Below are positions 10,924 through 21,874 of a DNA stretch of 64,000 nt, piece after piece. The stretch is from Prosapia bicincta (lineage: Eukaryota > Arthropoda > Insecta > Hemiptera > Cercopidae). The notes under the pieces are model-generated. The model saw only the letters and a list, made by a program, of their open reading frames with translations, was not told the origin of the DNA and ran no database searches. The DNA is taken from assembly GCA_036971475.1 (NCBI GenBank), contig JBAIZL010000003.1:56643342-56707341 (forward strand), read 5' to 3'. The position numbers were made by a program, and so were the translations under genes. Position 1 is the first letter of the stretch. The number at the start of each line of letters is the position of its first letter.

Positions 10924-11244
10924 AACACAGAAATAACCAATGATACACAACCGAACATTACGAAATACACAGACACTTCAAACTACACCCTACACACATA
11001 CTCAATACACAATTACATTACAACTCACACACACCTTTTGACATCATAGCTCCTAATAATCACAGAATAAATCCACACCACCATAATATCCCACCCCCAT
11101 CCTAAAACCCTAACCTACGTAAACCTTGAGATCAGTTACGGTCAGAGTTGAAAATTGGACACATCTGCTGAAACGGTCGTCCTCAATAAATATAAGTAAG
11201 TGCTACTATAGGCAAGTTTGTAAATATTTACAAGTGTTTAGTTC

Positions 11245-11511
11245 TTTTGTGGTATTGGGGTTTTTCTAATATTTTTATTGTAATAATTTGAATATACAAT
11301 ATCAAGAGTACAGTGGTACAATATATAACAATGAAAATATTGGAAAGATACCACAAAAAGAAATACCACAAAAATAATAAAAAATAACAAATAAAACAAC
11401 TTACTTAAGATTAAGCCCTTATGCACATTTCGATGACCATGTCATCATCATCAGAGGGTCTTATTAAAAAAGTATAATCTAGCAAATAAGAAGTTACAAA
11501 CTAGAGCGATG
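11245..11511 (-). mobile_element. PLE family f terminus
   Basis: Segment directly repeated at 9,060-9,310 and carrying an intact-looking hammerhead on the minus strand at 11,412-11,462. No coding sequence of the element is attached. Confidence 0.6.
11412..11462 (-). ncRNA. Hammerhead ribozyme motif, PLE-f
   Basis: Read on the minus strand. Stem I is CCCU (11,458-11,455) with AGGG (11,419-11,416), extendable past a mismatch. CUGAUGA is at 11,454-11,448, then one extra U (11,447). Stem II is GAUGAC (11,446-11,441) with GUCAUC (11,437-11,432), six perfect pairs and a three-base loop. GAA (11,431-11,429) is followed by AUGUGCAU (11,428-11,421), a three-pair stem III, and the cleavage base A (11,420). 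All core positions are intact. Confidence 0.7.
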
Positions 11512-12052
11512 ACAGCTCTATTGTATTTGAGTTCTTTCCAATGTTTTCATTCTAGTACTAATTTTAAGCATAAAGATTGCAAAAATATTTTCATCTATGG
11601 CTTGGGTAAATTCATCCTTAACTAAAGATGGACAACTATTTCTGTCATTATTATGCAATTTACATATCTATAATTGAATTTTCTTCTTACCAATATATTG
11701 GATTATGTCCATATACCTTACAAATCTGTTGATGAATTTAAAGTGGTTTAACATGCATTCCTTGCATTGAGAAAATGAGTTACAGGTCTATATTCACATG
11801 TGGATTTTCAAATAAGTAAACATAAAGAAATACATACTATAAACAAATAGTGCAGCAAAAATGTTGTCTGCCCCTTCGTATAAAGTCATGGTTAATACCA
11901 TGCATGTGCAGAACTGTGACTGCAGAGCTAAGACTGCAGTAAGCACAGGCATGTCTTATATTCTGCATGAATTATATAAGATCCTCTATAATGCTTTAAA
12001 CATTTAGTTAGAAAAACATGTGTCACAAATTTTTATTCTTTTGTTTTTCTAG
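11511..12052. other. No recognisable feature
   Basis: AT-rich sequence leading to a splice-acceptor-like TTTTTCTAG at 12,044-12,052. No open frame of note. Confidence 0.4.
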
Positions 12053-12193
12053 AAAAGAGATACACAAAGACCGACATTAGCATGAAAACATTGTCTCTTC
12101 AAACTCATCAAGGCAACAACTACCAACTCTTCAGCAACTATGGTTATCCACTATATTTACTGCTACAAGCAGTGACTTTGATCTGAATTTTAG
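12053..12193 (+). other. Candidate exon (splice-bordered)
   Basis: A 141-base block between a pyrimidine-rich TTTTTCTAG acceptor and a consensus GTAAGT donor (12,194). One frame is open from the first codon to a TGA at 12,184-12,186 and contains an ATG (12,082) followed by KTLSLQTHQGNNYQ, then a hydrophobic end PLYLLLQAVTLI. It could be a 3'-terminal coding exon with a 3'UTR intron, or chance. No homology is recognised. Confidence 0.25.
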
Positions 12194-12926
12194 GTAAGTT
12201 TATCTATATAAACGTTTTGCAATTTTTTCAATACTTCTCTTGGCCACGATAGCAGCATCTAAAATGTCTAGTTTCTTAAAACATAAGAGTTTAGTCATTA
12301 ATCTGGCAGTCACTATCCTAAAATGAGACTTCTTTTCTGACTGTGTAAAAAGTTATTATTTTTTTGTCAACTGTGGAATAATATAATGAAATAATATTTG
12401 GCACATAACTTTACCAAAAGTTTTTTTTATTTACAAAATTTGTTCCTTTACTTTAATTGCTTATATCCCTTGTACATATGAATGCCTTACGTATGAATGA
12501 AAAATATATATGAAATGTTCATTGATTCACTGGGATAAAAAATTGTTATATGCATTTATGATCAAAAGAAAAACAAGATTTATACATAAAATATAATGAT
12601 GCACAGGTCTGGCTTTTTTGCTATTGTGGAAAAGAATTTTTTTTAAGATATAAAAAAATACAATACAAGTAAACTATATCATTGTTTTTGTTATAAAGCA
12701 GAGAATAATATCATAACATAATATATTTTACATATGTTTATCTGAAATTCTTTTTTTTGTACAAAAAATATAGAAATAAAATGGTTTTCACTTTAAATAT
12801 TTTTGAACCATACAGCATAAGGAACAAATTTGAAATGTATGTTGAATCTTCATTAAATCACTGAGATTAAAAAATTATCATTTACTTATTATATAAGATA
12901 AAACTGAAAACAAAATTCATTTTAAT
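12194..12926. other. AT-rich stretch without recognisable feature
   Basis: No gene, repeat border or structured RNA was recognised between the candidate exon and the next PLE-c unit. Confidence 0.4.
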
Positions 12927-13298
12927 TGATTCCATCTTCATGTGAGCTACTAGTTTTTAACTTAAAACACATGTAAATATGTTACACTTGCATATAGTGG
13001 CACTTACTTTTATGATTGTTGAGGTCAGACGTTTTGGGCGACGTGTCCCATTGGAACTCAGACTGTAACTGACTTCATTCATGTTATAGTTTAGGGTGGG
13101 GTGGAAATAAGGTAGGGATGATATCAAAAAGTGTATGTGAGTTATAATGTAACTAATTGGCTCACACATACTCAGTTATGCCCAATTACATTATTAGTCA
13201 CATACATTTGTTGACATCATAATACCATCTAAAATACACCTACATCCCTACCCTAGTGCTTGTATAGGCAACTGTAACATATTTACAAGTGTTTTAGT
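12927..13298. mobile_element. Fold-back PLE-c unit, short
   Basis: It starts with the family-c extension (TTGATTCCATCTTC, 12,927 on), enters a left arm with TGTCCCATTGGAACTCAGAC and the GTTGAGGTCAGACG terminus, and turns near 13,170-13,180 into a shorter right arm ending in ACAAGTGTTTTAGT. The right arm lacks the half-hammerhead segment. Substitutions are more frequent than at 6.4 kb, so it looks older. Confidence 0.7.
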
Positions 13299-13364
13299 CA
13301 CAAATAAACATTTTTATTCAAATAAATCCTGTTGTACATTTTTTTTGCAAAGCAATCATCTCCA

Positions 13365-14530
13365 GAGAAATGTGGTACAATATTAGTTACATTGAATAAA
13401 ACTGAGCAAGGAAATCTTTTGTTCTGAGGATTATTGTCTTTCTTGACAATGTGGACTGGTGAAGCAAATGTTTCCATACATTTGAGATATAAATATTAAT
13501 CACTTTAACAATAGTTTACGATTATCTGAACTTTAATTTTGTAAATTTGATTAAACTCATTGAGACAGAATGTTTTCGATCACTATGTGGCAATCTTCAT
13601 TAGGTCTTCTGCTTGGAGATGTCGGGTTAAGCGGTGACGGTTTTAAAGGTAGGTATTCGATATTATCAAAGAGTATGTGTGTTTGTTCGTTTAATAAGTT
13701 TGTACCTTGTGTTTTTTGAGTGTCTGAAAAATTTCATATTTTTCTAGTATGTTGAGATGTGGTCCTTTTTTGTTGATGTGTAGGATTCTAGGATATGGTA
13801 AATGTCTGTGTATTTGTGTTCTGTTTCTTTTATGTGATTGTAAGATGCTGAGTTGGTGTTCTGTTTGTGCTCCTCAACTCCTTGTTTTAAAGCTGCGACC
13901 TATTTGTCTAATATAGAATTTGTTACATTTGTCACAGTTTAGTTTGTATTTGCCTGGTGCTTGTAGTTTATCTTTGTTGTTAGTGTTGTTGTATTTTGTA
14001 TTGTAACTTGTCATTAGTTTTGTGTGCTATTTTGTATCTTGGTTTTTGAAATTTGCGGGTTATTTTATTTGTTATTTTGTTTATGTATGGTAATATGACG
14101 TATCTGTTTTTCCTGTCTGTGGTGTTAATTTTAGTGTTTTTTTGTATTTTGTACCATAGTTTGTCTATTATTGTGGTGTTGTATCAATTTGTGTATGCTA
14201 AATATTTAATTGAGTCTAGTTCTTTGTTTATGTTTTATGTGGTCATTGGAACTACTTTAAGTCTATAGAGCATGAATCTGAAGACGGCGTGTTTGTGTGG
14301 ATAGGGTGGTTTGAGGTGTTGTGGATAAGTGTGTCTGTTGTTATGTGTTTCCTATAAATGTTGAAGCTGTGTTTTTGTGTGTGGCTTTTTGTTATGGTTA
14401 GGTTGAGGAAGTTTAGGGATCGGTTGTTTGAATCTCTAAGGTGAAGTGGAGTTTTGGGTGTATTTTATGTGTAGGTGAGGAGTTTTTCCCATTGTCGGGT
14501 GTTGCCTCTGTATAGTGTTATGATGTCAAA
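13365..14530 (-). mobile_element. PLE family b relic with RT thumb and nuclease remnants
   Basis: Minus-strand element fragment. From right to left it encodes a LNFLNLTITKSHTQKHSFN block with YRKHITTDTLIHNTSNHP (conserved RT thumb region of PLEs), KYLAYTN, a linker with YKIAHKTNDKL, and APGKYKLNCDKCNKFYIRQI with GRSF (GIY-YIG with a CXXC pair), then the 3' end. A decayed hammerhead lies at about 13,562-13,612 with core CUAAUGA. Stops and frameshifts are common. The part 13,365-13,880 is duplicated at 32,272-32,790. Confidence 0.8.
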
Positions 14531-14693
14531 TTTCAATAAATGTCAACAAAAAATTGAATTAATATCAAGCAAGTAAAGATTTTAACGTCTGTAAACAATA
14601 TGTAATAAACTAAGGGCAAAAATATGATAATAATGGTTATTAGAAAGAAAAATATTAAAACTAAATTAAAGATAACTGAACCTTTTATATTTG

Positions 14694-14860
14694 TTGGTTC
14701 CTTTTCACAGGAGTTACTAGTTTTCACTAAAACACTTGTAAACTTATATTTGTTGTGGACAGCCGTTTTTCAACAATGGGACACATCTCTCAAAACAGCT
14801 GTTCTCAAAAAATATAAGTAAGTGCTACTATAAGCAAGTTTGTAAAATATTTACAAGTCT
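14694..14860. mobile_element. Fold-back PLE-c unit, minimal and diverged
   Basis: A family-c extension (ending AGTTACTAGTTTTC) is followed by inverted terminal sequences around 14,774: TGTTGTGGACAGCCG on the left and CAGCTGTTCTC with TAAGTAAGTGCTACTATA on the right. The internal spacer keeps only one TGGGACACATCTC block. Confidence 0.65.
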
Positions 14861-15707
14861 TGTAAATAAATTAGTTATTTACTAATTTGAACATCAAGAA
14901 ATTTATAAGAGAAGTATTTTTATAGAAGAGACCAAAATACAAACATATTGAGTATATTAACTCAAGAATGGTAGTTAACAGAAATATATTGTTATAAAAT
15001 ATTAAATGAATATTGAATGAATATTGTATACTTATGATGCAGTATGAAAATAATCTTATACCAGCTGATTTGTCTGTTTCAGGTTTGACATCACAGCTGA
15101 GTGAGTCCAACTGATTTGTCCGTTTCAGGTTTAAAAGTCGCAGCCGGGCAAGTCTTACGTAGTGTCTGACCTGTCAGCTCAACTTACATTGCCAAGATAC
15201 CATACTTATTTTCTGCATGTGCATGTTTTATTTGGGTTAGTGGGGGGACTTAATTACATTATCTTAGATGGGAAGATGTAGTTAATTGCATGGTGTACTT
15301 GATTGCATGATGTTGGTAAATGGATAATGTAGGTAATTGCATGATGTAGTTAGTTGATATTAACCCTTTTTGTCTCTGTTCTCATTTATAAATAAGATAT
15401 TGTGATATGTCCTTTATAATGAAATAGAAGTTTATTGACCTTCCGTTCGATAATATAGATTTCAGTAACGCTCTTTTTGTGTTCCATGATGCAACTTGGT
15501 TATGTCCTCCACTTAACCATACATACTCTACACAAAAATAACTAACAAATTTCTGTTTCATTATATATTTCAGTAAACACTAAACATTAAAATATAAAAA
15601 TGTTCATGTCAGGAACAGAGAGCCCTCTTTTATGGTGTTGTATGTTAGATTTTGTTGTTAGATTTGATTTAATATACTTATATTAAGATGTTTGTTTTTT
15701 GTTTCAG
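14861..15707. other. AT-rich stretch with a short tandem repeat
   Basis: Around 15,255-15,355 a motif of the type TTAATTGCATGATGTAG recurs about four times in imperfect tandem. A duplicated TGATTTGTC-GTTTCAGGTTT-like pair occurs at 15,066 and 15,111. No gene was recognised. Confidence 0.4.
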
Positions 15708-16007
15708 TTTTAATATTCTAGGTATTAAGTATTATATATCATAACAAATATTGTTAAAATCTATTTTGCTGAATCTCTTTGGAACATGTCGAGAAGATGA
15801 AAAACAAATGACTTTCATCAGAAACAAAATAATGGTAAGTAAATCAATGCACATTTATTTCTGCTGCATTGTTTTTAGATGAAATACTTATAAAGTTTGT
15901 TTCAGTAGGATCTAGGCACTTCATCTGAACAGTACCTTAGTGTGACATGACTGAAAATCGACCTGAAACGGCTGCTATACAAAACGTGGAGGGCCAGATA
16001 ATGAGAG
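15708..16007 (+). other. Candidate 5' exons of a host gene
   Basis: Two adjacent splice-bordered blocks. The first, 15,708-15,834, has acceptor GTTTCAG and donor GTAAGT and is not coding. The second, 15,906-16,007, has acceptor GTTTCAG and donor GTGTGT. It holds an ATG at 15,947 followed by an open frame MTENRPETAAIQNVEGQIMR that leaves the exon in phase 1. The local GC content is higher than the surroundings. This looks like a 5'UTR exon plus a start-codon exon, but the downstream exon is not identified. Confidence 0.35.
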
Positions 16008-16650
16008 GTGTGTATAAGAATATGTTGTTACAAAGATAGCCAAGAAATATTATCATCACCTAAATATTTAAATGTAGAAATTACACTTGAGATGTTTAAG
16101 AATCGTCCCATTTTCTAATAAAACAGTCAAAATTAAAATTAAAATAACTATTGAAACTACCATCATTAAGCCATAGTTCTTTTTATTTATTTCATTTTAA
16201 GATATCCAGGCTTTTTTTTTATCATGGTCACCTATGAAGAGTAAGAAATAATTGTGAATAAAAGGATTAGGATAGGGTTATACAATTCCCTGGTATAAAA
16301 CATCACCTGAGGAAGGTCTTCTAGCTAAAGTAAATCTATTCTCTATTATAATTGTGAAAATAGTCATAATAAGAAAAGGTTTCCTACACTACTTTGTAAG
16401 AAGGGCAAGAGAAATGAAGTGAAGTAAGGGCCAATCCCCTGATACTGGGAAAAGGAGAAAGTTATGGTTAAACTCTAAGAGGCAGTGTCACCCCATAACT
16501 GTTGTACTACTCATAGAAAAGCATTTTATATTTCTTACAGAGTAAAAGTTAGTATCTCATTTCAAAGATGGAAACAAATATTATGTGTGTAAAAAAAGAC
16601 ACAACATAGTTTTTTATCATGTATTTTTTTAAAAATTGTTTTTACCTCCT
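16008..16650. other. No recognisable feature
   Basis: Presumed intronic or intergenic AT-rich DNA; no domain, repeat border or RNA structure recognised. Confidence 0.4.
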
Positions 16651-16889
16651 AACATTTATTTAAAGGTGTTTGTTCAGTCCCATGATTCGTTTCGGATTAA
16701 GCTAATAAAACGGTTTTTATCAGCAAGTGTCCCATAAATATACAGGTTGCCGTATATAAAAGTAGCCTAATAAATAAAATGTAACACAATTAAAATTATA
16801 TTTGATTATTTATGACATATCCTGGAATATTGTAACAATTTACAAATATCATTTAATATAAAGTTTCTTGATGTAATCATCTTGAATTC

Positions 16890-17425
16890 ACTGATTAAAC
16901 TAATTTTAAAAACTACTTAACTAAGTGAATACGTAATTGCTTACTTGCTGACGCGTTTCAAAACAATCGTTCCTTTACGAAGCTAACCCTCTACTAAATA
17001 GTAGTATCATTTAATATTTTGTTCAATAGTCGTAACAGTTGTAGCGCGTATGCAGTTTACTATTACTTAATACTTTTTTTATGTTGTTAATGAAACACAA
17101 ATTAAAAATCCAGCTACACAAAACATACAAAACCCTCAACACACATACACAAGCATCCATATTAATTTAAATATTCTCCACATATTAAACCATGGTAAAT
17201 AAATTAACCATTAAGGAAAATTAAATATTCAAACAATACACAACACAAAAACAGCATACAAATGACCTCACACTCTTCGAATCTAACACCTTATTCCATT
17301 TTATAGTAAACAAAAATCATAAATCATAGGTCTTGCAACCTTGAGCAATCGCCAGGAGTAGCAGGTCAGCTTAGTCAATAAAATGATAGTTTTGAAACGC
17401 GCCAGCAAGTAAGTTCATAATTATT
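16890..17425. mobile_element. Fold-back PLE family d relic
   Basis: The left part (16,890-17,000) is a family-d terminus with TTGCTTACTTGCTGACGCG and the CTAACCCTCTACT block. The middle (17,095-17,200) is plus-strand nuclease C-terminal sequence matching the reverse complement of 20,700-20,800. The right end (17,390-17,425) shows TTTTGAAACGCGCCAGC, the same terminus inverted. It therefore has the same inverted-terminus plan as family c. Confidence 0.65.
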
Positions 17426-17519
17426 CACAATAGTTACTTATGATTTATTATAAAATTATAGTACAGTAAAACTTCCAACCAACAAATATTGTTCGTATCT
17501 GATCAAAAGTCCATTGCAA

Positions 17520-17960
17520 AAGTAACGATTTCTCATGCTTTTAAGGAGGGTAAATGGGAAGAAATTTCACCACAAAATACAAGGAGTACATAAACATACA
17601 CAACCTAATCCTAATTGCAGGATACTTATGCAAAACGCATTACACACATACACCAACATTGGCACAAACCTAAAAGTTCTATACTTTACCAATAAAAGCA
17701 GTAAACTGAACATACCAGAAATTTATGAAATACTGTGTACAAACACCACAAAAATCAAAGAAACTACATAGCTAGTGACAGAATATACGATTAAAAATAC
17801 AATAAAACACTATATACAAACAAATAATTAACTCAGAACAACCCCTCATTACAGAACACCAAAATACCACATATCTGAGCAGACAATCTTGTCCATGACT
17901 TGCAACATTCTACAATGCAAGTGTATTAAAGGCATTGTATTGACTAAGTGGAAACATGTC
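17520..17960 (+). pseudogene. Penelope-like 3' coding remnant
   Basis: Plus-strand open stretch (17,535-17,771) reading NIGTNLKVLYFTNKSSKLNI and PEIYEILCTNTTKIKE. This pattern, LN...E.YEI, closes PLE nuclease ORFs (compare HLNTLEQYEIYRRT at about 47,950). The GIY-YIG core itself is not seen. The family is uncertain. Confidence 0.45.
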
Positions 17961-18251
17961 TGCTGACAAATATCACTAAGTAATATTTTTATTACAAGTT
18001 AAATTCAAATGTGTTAATTTTTTTGACAAAAAGAGTAAATGCACCTGCCCATATTTAAGAGTGTGTATTGTTGTGAGAAATTTGATAGATGATTCTTTTG
18101 CAATGGACTAAGGATTGAAAACGTTATCAAAAGTTAGAGTCATTTTGTAACATGGGAGTGTCAATAAGAAGAGGTTTGGCTGTACTACATAACTTAAGGG
18201 ATATAATATGTTTTGTCTGTGAGTTGTTCTAAGTGCTTGTATTGTTTCTAG

Positions 18252-19170
18252 AATCTGCAGCTGCAGCTTTCCTCCTCTGCCTGACCCTCCGTAAGTATTG
18301 AAATTTATAAACATAATTTAGTATTTTTCCAAAATAGTTACTTTATTGCTTCAACAGACTAAAAAATTATTTTAAATAAGAAAATTATGTAATATTAAAA
18401 ATACTAAACAGGATAGATGCAAATAAGAATACATTTTTTTAAAAACTGTTCAACAACATCCTTTTATTTTGAAATGATCTGAAAACGAGAAAAGGCTATT
18501 TTTGTTCTAGTAAGGAAAACTAAAATATTTTGTAACTAAAACTAAAAGTGTGAGGCTGTTTTAGTAATTTGCTTCTTATTTGAATATCAGGTTTTGTTGT
18601 TTTCCAAGTTAGAAAAATCATTGGGCAAACCAAATCAATACCATTATACAAACTATAACTTGATATAAAATTTGTATTTGATACTATAATTTATAGAAAA
18701 CATTGTTCATTACAACAAATGCACAGATATTCTAAATTAAAACAACATATTTACAATATTACATGAGCTGCATTTTTGTTAATAACAATTATTTTATTAG
18801 TACTATATATACGTGATGTATATTCATTGTTAACCTGTTTGTTTGTTTTAGAGGGTGTGAAGTTAGGCGCCTCCCTGTGGTGCACCCTGGGTAACGCTAA
18901 ATGTTCAACAAAATGTCTTATATCAATACATATGAAGGTAATTATACTATATTTAAAATATGTCTTGACTATAATATTTTTATATCTTTGCTATTTCACA
19001 CACACACACACACACACACAATTGTTTAATAAATAAATAAATTCCTGTTTTCAGATACTTACTTCCTTTTCATCAAGACAGCTGCCATCTAATAAACCAC
19101 CAGCATTAGCGACCAGAACCACCAACACCTAAATCATCACCACCAATTGCAAACTAATTCTGTCAACCAG
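18252..19170 (+). CDS. Candidate small secreted cysteine-peptide gene (three exons, 5' end missing)
   Basis: Exon 1 (18,252-18,290; acceptor TTTCTAG, donor GTAAGT) reads SAAAAFLLCLTL, a signal-peptide core. Exon 2 (18,852-18,937; acceptor TTTTAG, donor GTAATT) reads QGVKLGASLWCTLGNAKC then STKCLISIHMK. Exon 3 (19,055-19,132 coding; acceptor TTTTCAG) adds ILTSFSSRQLPSNKPPALAT and RTTNT, a stop, and ends at a donor at 19,171. The phases agree: 1 then 0. A leader cleaved after LGA would leave a basic peptide beginning SLWC. The spacing C-x6-C-x3-C equals the start of ancient invertebrate CS-alpha-beta defensins, but the last three cysteines of that fold are absent. The start codon exon was not found. 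Exons 2 and 3 are duplicated at 33,335-33,643. Function is unknown; a host-defence peptide is only an inference. Confidence 0.4.
18997..19020. repeat. (CA)n microsatellite in intron 2
   Basis: About 12 CA units in the intron between candidate exons 2 and 3. The duplicate intron has about 7 units (33,480-33,493), so it has changed length since duplication. Confidence 0.9.
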
Positions 19171-20079
19171 GTGAATTTCTTTTCAATTTTAAGTTTTTAA
19201 AAGTACATATTAGTCTAGCAAGAAACAAGATTAGTTTAACATACAGATTCGGCTAATATAATGTAGAATATTAAAAAGACTTTATCTCAATTGTAGAATA
19301 TTATCTGTGTTTTAGCTTTATTTTTCCTAGAATTGTTATTATGCTGTTAGCAGGAAGGTTTCGAAAGGTTTTCAATTATCAGTTGATTTATTACATGTTT
19401 TTTTTCAAATAAATGATAGACATGTAGAGTTATGATTAAATAAAGAGTCAAAGATATTTATTTTAATTTTGCAACATTTCAGATTTCAATATTAAAAAGT
19501 TGGTTTATTTTAAACTAGGGCTGAATACTTATAAATATAATATTGGTAATAATAATTCTGGGTATTTGACTACTAATAGTTGCAAGGATATTAATTTTTT
19601 TTATTTTTACCTTATATAAAAAGTATTTAGAAGAAAATTGCTAATAATATAAGAAGATTAAACATTAAAACAGTTCCTGTACTTTGTCTAATCACATTCG
19701 TTCCGTCATTATCTCCACAGATAGTTAACATATTACCACGTTAAATTTATAACTATTCTTTATATAGAAAAAATATATTGTGTTGATAGCATTTTATGTA
19801 TTGTAAGAATATTAATTATGTATTAACCAAATTGCACTATTCATATCATTATAACAAACTCATAAGATATGATTCTCACTTCAGCTATTGAAAACTATTG
19901 TGAAAGTTTTAAATTTCTTAGTTCAAAGTTTAATACAAAGTTTTAAACTTTACTTTCGAATATTTCTATTCAGTTTTTTTGATATAATTTAAGCTACAGA
20001 TATATTTACAAATTATTGATAGTCGTTTATTTTGCATATTATTAATAAATTGAATTTTATTTCATATATTGGTATTCCT
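19171..20079. repeat. Duplicated noncoding segment (partner 33,644-34,554)
   Basis: AT-rich sequence with no gene. It aligns closely with 33,644-34,415 and continues after a PLE-c fragment in the partner. Part of the segmental duplication 18,324-21,200 versus 32,790-35,697. Confidence 0.7.
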
Positions 20080-20420
20080 GAATTTTGTAGTCCATTGCGT
20101 TCAGTGAAACTTAATTAGTCACTTTAACATTAGTTCATGACTATCCAAACTTTAAAATTTGTAAATTTGACCAAACTTACTGAGACAGAATGTTTTCATG
20201 GCGAACTTCATCAGTGCCTTCTGCTTGGAGTTGTTATGTTAAGTGGTGACATTTTTAAAGGCAGGTTTTTGATAGTATCAAAGAGTATGTATACAAGAGT
20301 ATTTCAACATAAATGGACCACATCTAAACACACTAAAAAATAAGAAATTTTCAAACACACAAAAACACAAAGTACAAACATATTTAATGATTAAATCCAA
20401 CACAAATCATACATACTCTT
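20080..20420. mobile_element. PLE-b rearranged terminus
   Basis: A family-b terminus with a minus-strand hammerhead remnant (20,184-20,220; CUGAUGA kept, stem II collapsed) is joined to plus-strand sequence of the element's nuclease 3' end (AAATGGACCACATCTAAACA). Opposite orientations side by side indicate an inverted junction. The partner copy is 34,555-34,925. Confidence 0.6.
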
Positions 20421-20439
20421 TGAAGCTATATTAAAAAAG

Positions 20440-21495
20440 TACCTAACTAAGGGAATACGTAATTGCTTACTTGCTGACGCGTTTCAAAACATTTGTTCCT
20501 TTTACACAGCTAACCCTCTACTGGTGGCATCGGTTAGGTATAAAAAATGGATTCATGAGTGTAGGATGGGGTGGCTTATTTTGGTTGTGTGTCATGTAAT
20601 GGAAAAGACTGTTGGCTTCAAAATGTGTGTGATCATTTAATATGTTCTCTTTATCTGTTGAGTAGTGTTTTTATATCTCGTATTTTTCTAAGGTTGTTAG
20701 TTTTTTACTTTGTTTTTAATGTGTGTAGAATATTTAAATTAGTATGTATATTCGTGTGTGTGTAGAGTGTTTTTTAGGTGTTTTGCGTAGCTGGATTTTG
20801 GGTTTGTTTGTTTTCTTTGGGTAATGTGTTCTTCGAAGCGTGTATAGAATGACCTGCTGGTTTGGCAGATGTAATAGTTGGGACAATCGTTACAAGTTAA
20901 TTTGTAAATAGCTTATAGTTTGTATTTGTCAGTTTGTTTTTGAAAAGGTTGTATGTGCTGTCTTAAAGTGTTTGTTGTTTTGTAGGATATTTGGTCAGAG
21001 TTTTTTTTTTAATGTGGAGGTTATTTTATGTGTGTTTTTGTTGTGGTACGTGAGGGATATGTATTTGTTTTTTTTGTGTGGTTTGTCTGCTTGGCCATTT
21101 GTTGGTGTTCATGTTTAATTTTCCTGAGTATGTTGTCTAAGAGTTTGTGTTGGTAGCCGTTTTGTTGAGCGATGAATTTTATGGTATTAAGTTCTTCGTT
21201 GTAGTCTTTCTGTAGCATTGGTATTTTGATTAGGTGGTGTAACATATGAATAAATGCTGCGTGTTTGTGTTGTTTGGGGTGATTAGATGTATTATTTATG
21301 ACAATATCGGTAATTATTGGTTTTCTGTATATTTTGAAATTTTTCTGGTGTTGTGTTTGGTGAAGGTAAGGTCTAGAAAATTTATTTTATTGTTTTCTTA
21401 TGTGTGTGATTATTGTTCTGTAGAATGTACTGTTGTTGGATATTATGTAGGAATATTTCTCCTAATTAAATTCTTTATGCGTAAACATGTTTATT
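20440..21495 (-). pseudogene. PLE family d: RT thumb and GIY-YIG relic
   Basis: Minus-strand coding remnant. From 21,490 it reads NFKIYRKPIITDIVINNTSN and HPKQHKHAAFIHMLHHLIKI, then MLQKDYNEELNTIKFIAQQN with GYQHKLLDNILRKI (uninterrupted 21,245-21,021), and further on a nuclease TCNDCPNYYICQTSRSFYTR with FEEHI in which the YIG glycine is a cysteine. It ends at a family-d terminus with GAAACGCGTC. Frameshifts and stops occur outside the open stretch. Copy two is at 34,930-35,697. Confidence 0.8.
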
Positions 21496-21499
21496 AAAC

Positions 21500-21828
21500 A
21501 AAAACTGTGTGTTGTTATATGCTAATATCTGTGCTTAGCAGTAATATCTGCTACTAACCCCTTTTTAGAATTCCAAATCCATAAAATCTGTATAAATTGT
21601 TTGTTTCATTGGGTTTTTATTAAATCATAAATTATATTAAAAATTTATTACTATAAATTTGCCATATATTTATTTAATCTGGTTACTGATCCAAATTCCA
21701 ATAATAATTATTTTAATATCGAAATCTTGTTGCTGTTCATGACGAGCTAGTTGTAAATTACAAATTACACTTTTGCTTTTACTTGCGACCGGACATTTGT
21801 TAACTAAAAGTTGTTAATTGGTAACTTA
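21500..21828. other. No recognisable feature
   Basis: AT-rich sequence between two PLE remnants; nothing recognised. Confidence 0.4.
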
Positions 21829-21874
21829 CACTTGGAGGAAACTTTTTCGTCTTACGACTTCTTCAGCCTCGTAT
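21829..21874 (-). ncRNA. Hammerhead ribozyme motif, PLE-e
   Basis: Minus strand. GAGG (21,870-21,867) pairs with CCUC as stem I. CUGAAGA (21,866-21,860) fits the CUGANGA consensus and is followed by one extra A (21,859). Stem II is GUC (21,858-21,856) with GAC (21,851-21,849) closing a GUAA loop. GAA (21,848-21,846) leads into a two-pair stem III and a U cleavage base. Stem lengths are short, so confidence is lower than for families a and b. It sits at the 3' side of the PLE-e coding region, as expected. Confidence 0.55.

Larger units (their letters stand above)
9569..11242. mobile_element. Large fold-back Penelope-like element (family c)
   Basis: Left arm 9,602-10,378 and right arm 10,466-11,242 are inverted copies of about 775 bp around a spacer of about 85 bp. 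The left arm is preceded by the same 34-base extension (GATTCCATCTTC...) seen at 6,441. Both arms contain, from centre outward, the PLE reverse transcriptase C-terminus, a GIY-YIG nuclease fragment, a 3' untranslated part and the terminus seen in the perfect palindrome. Arms have diverged by scattered substitutions. The structure is what two element 3' halves joined head to head would give. Confidence 0.85.

Noticed and set aside
16675..16755. Another hammerhead (CUGAUAA ... GAAACGAAUC, minus strand)
   Set aside because: The G of the core is A, stem II cannot be formed and stem I does not pair; similarity is limited to isolated core fragments.
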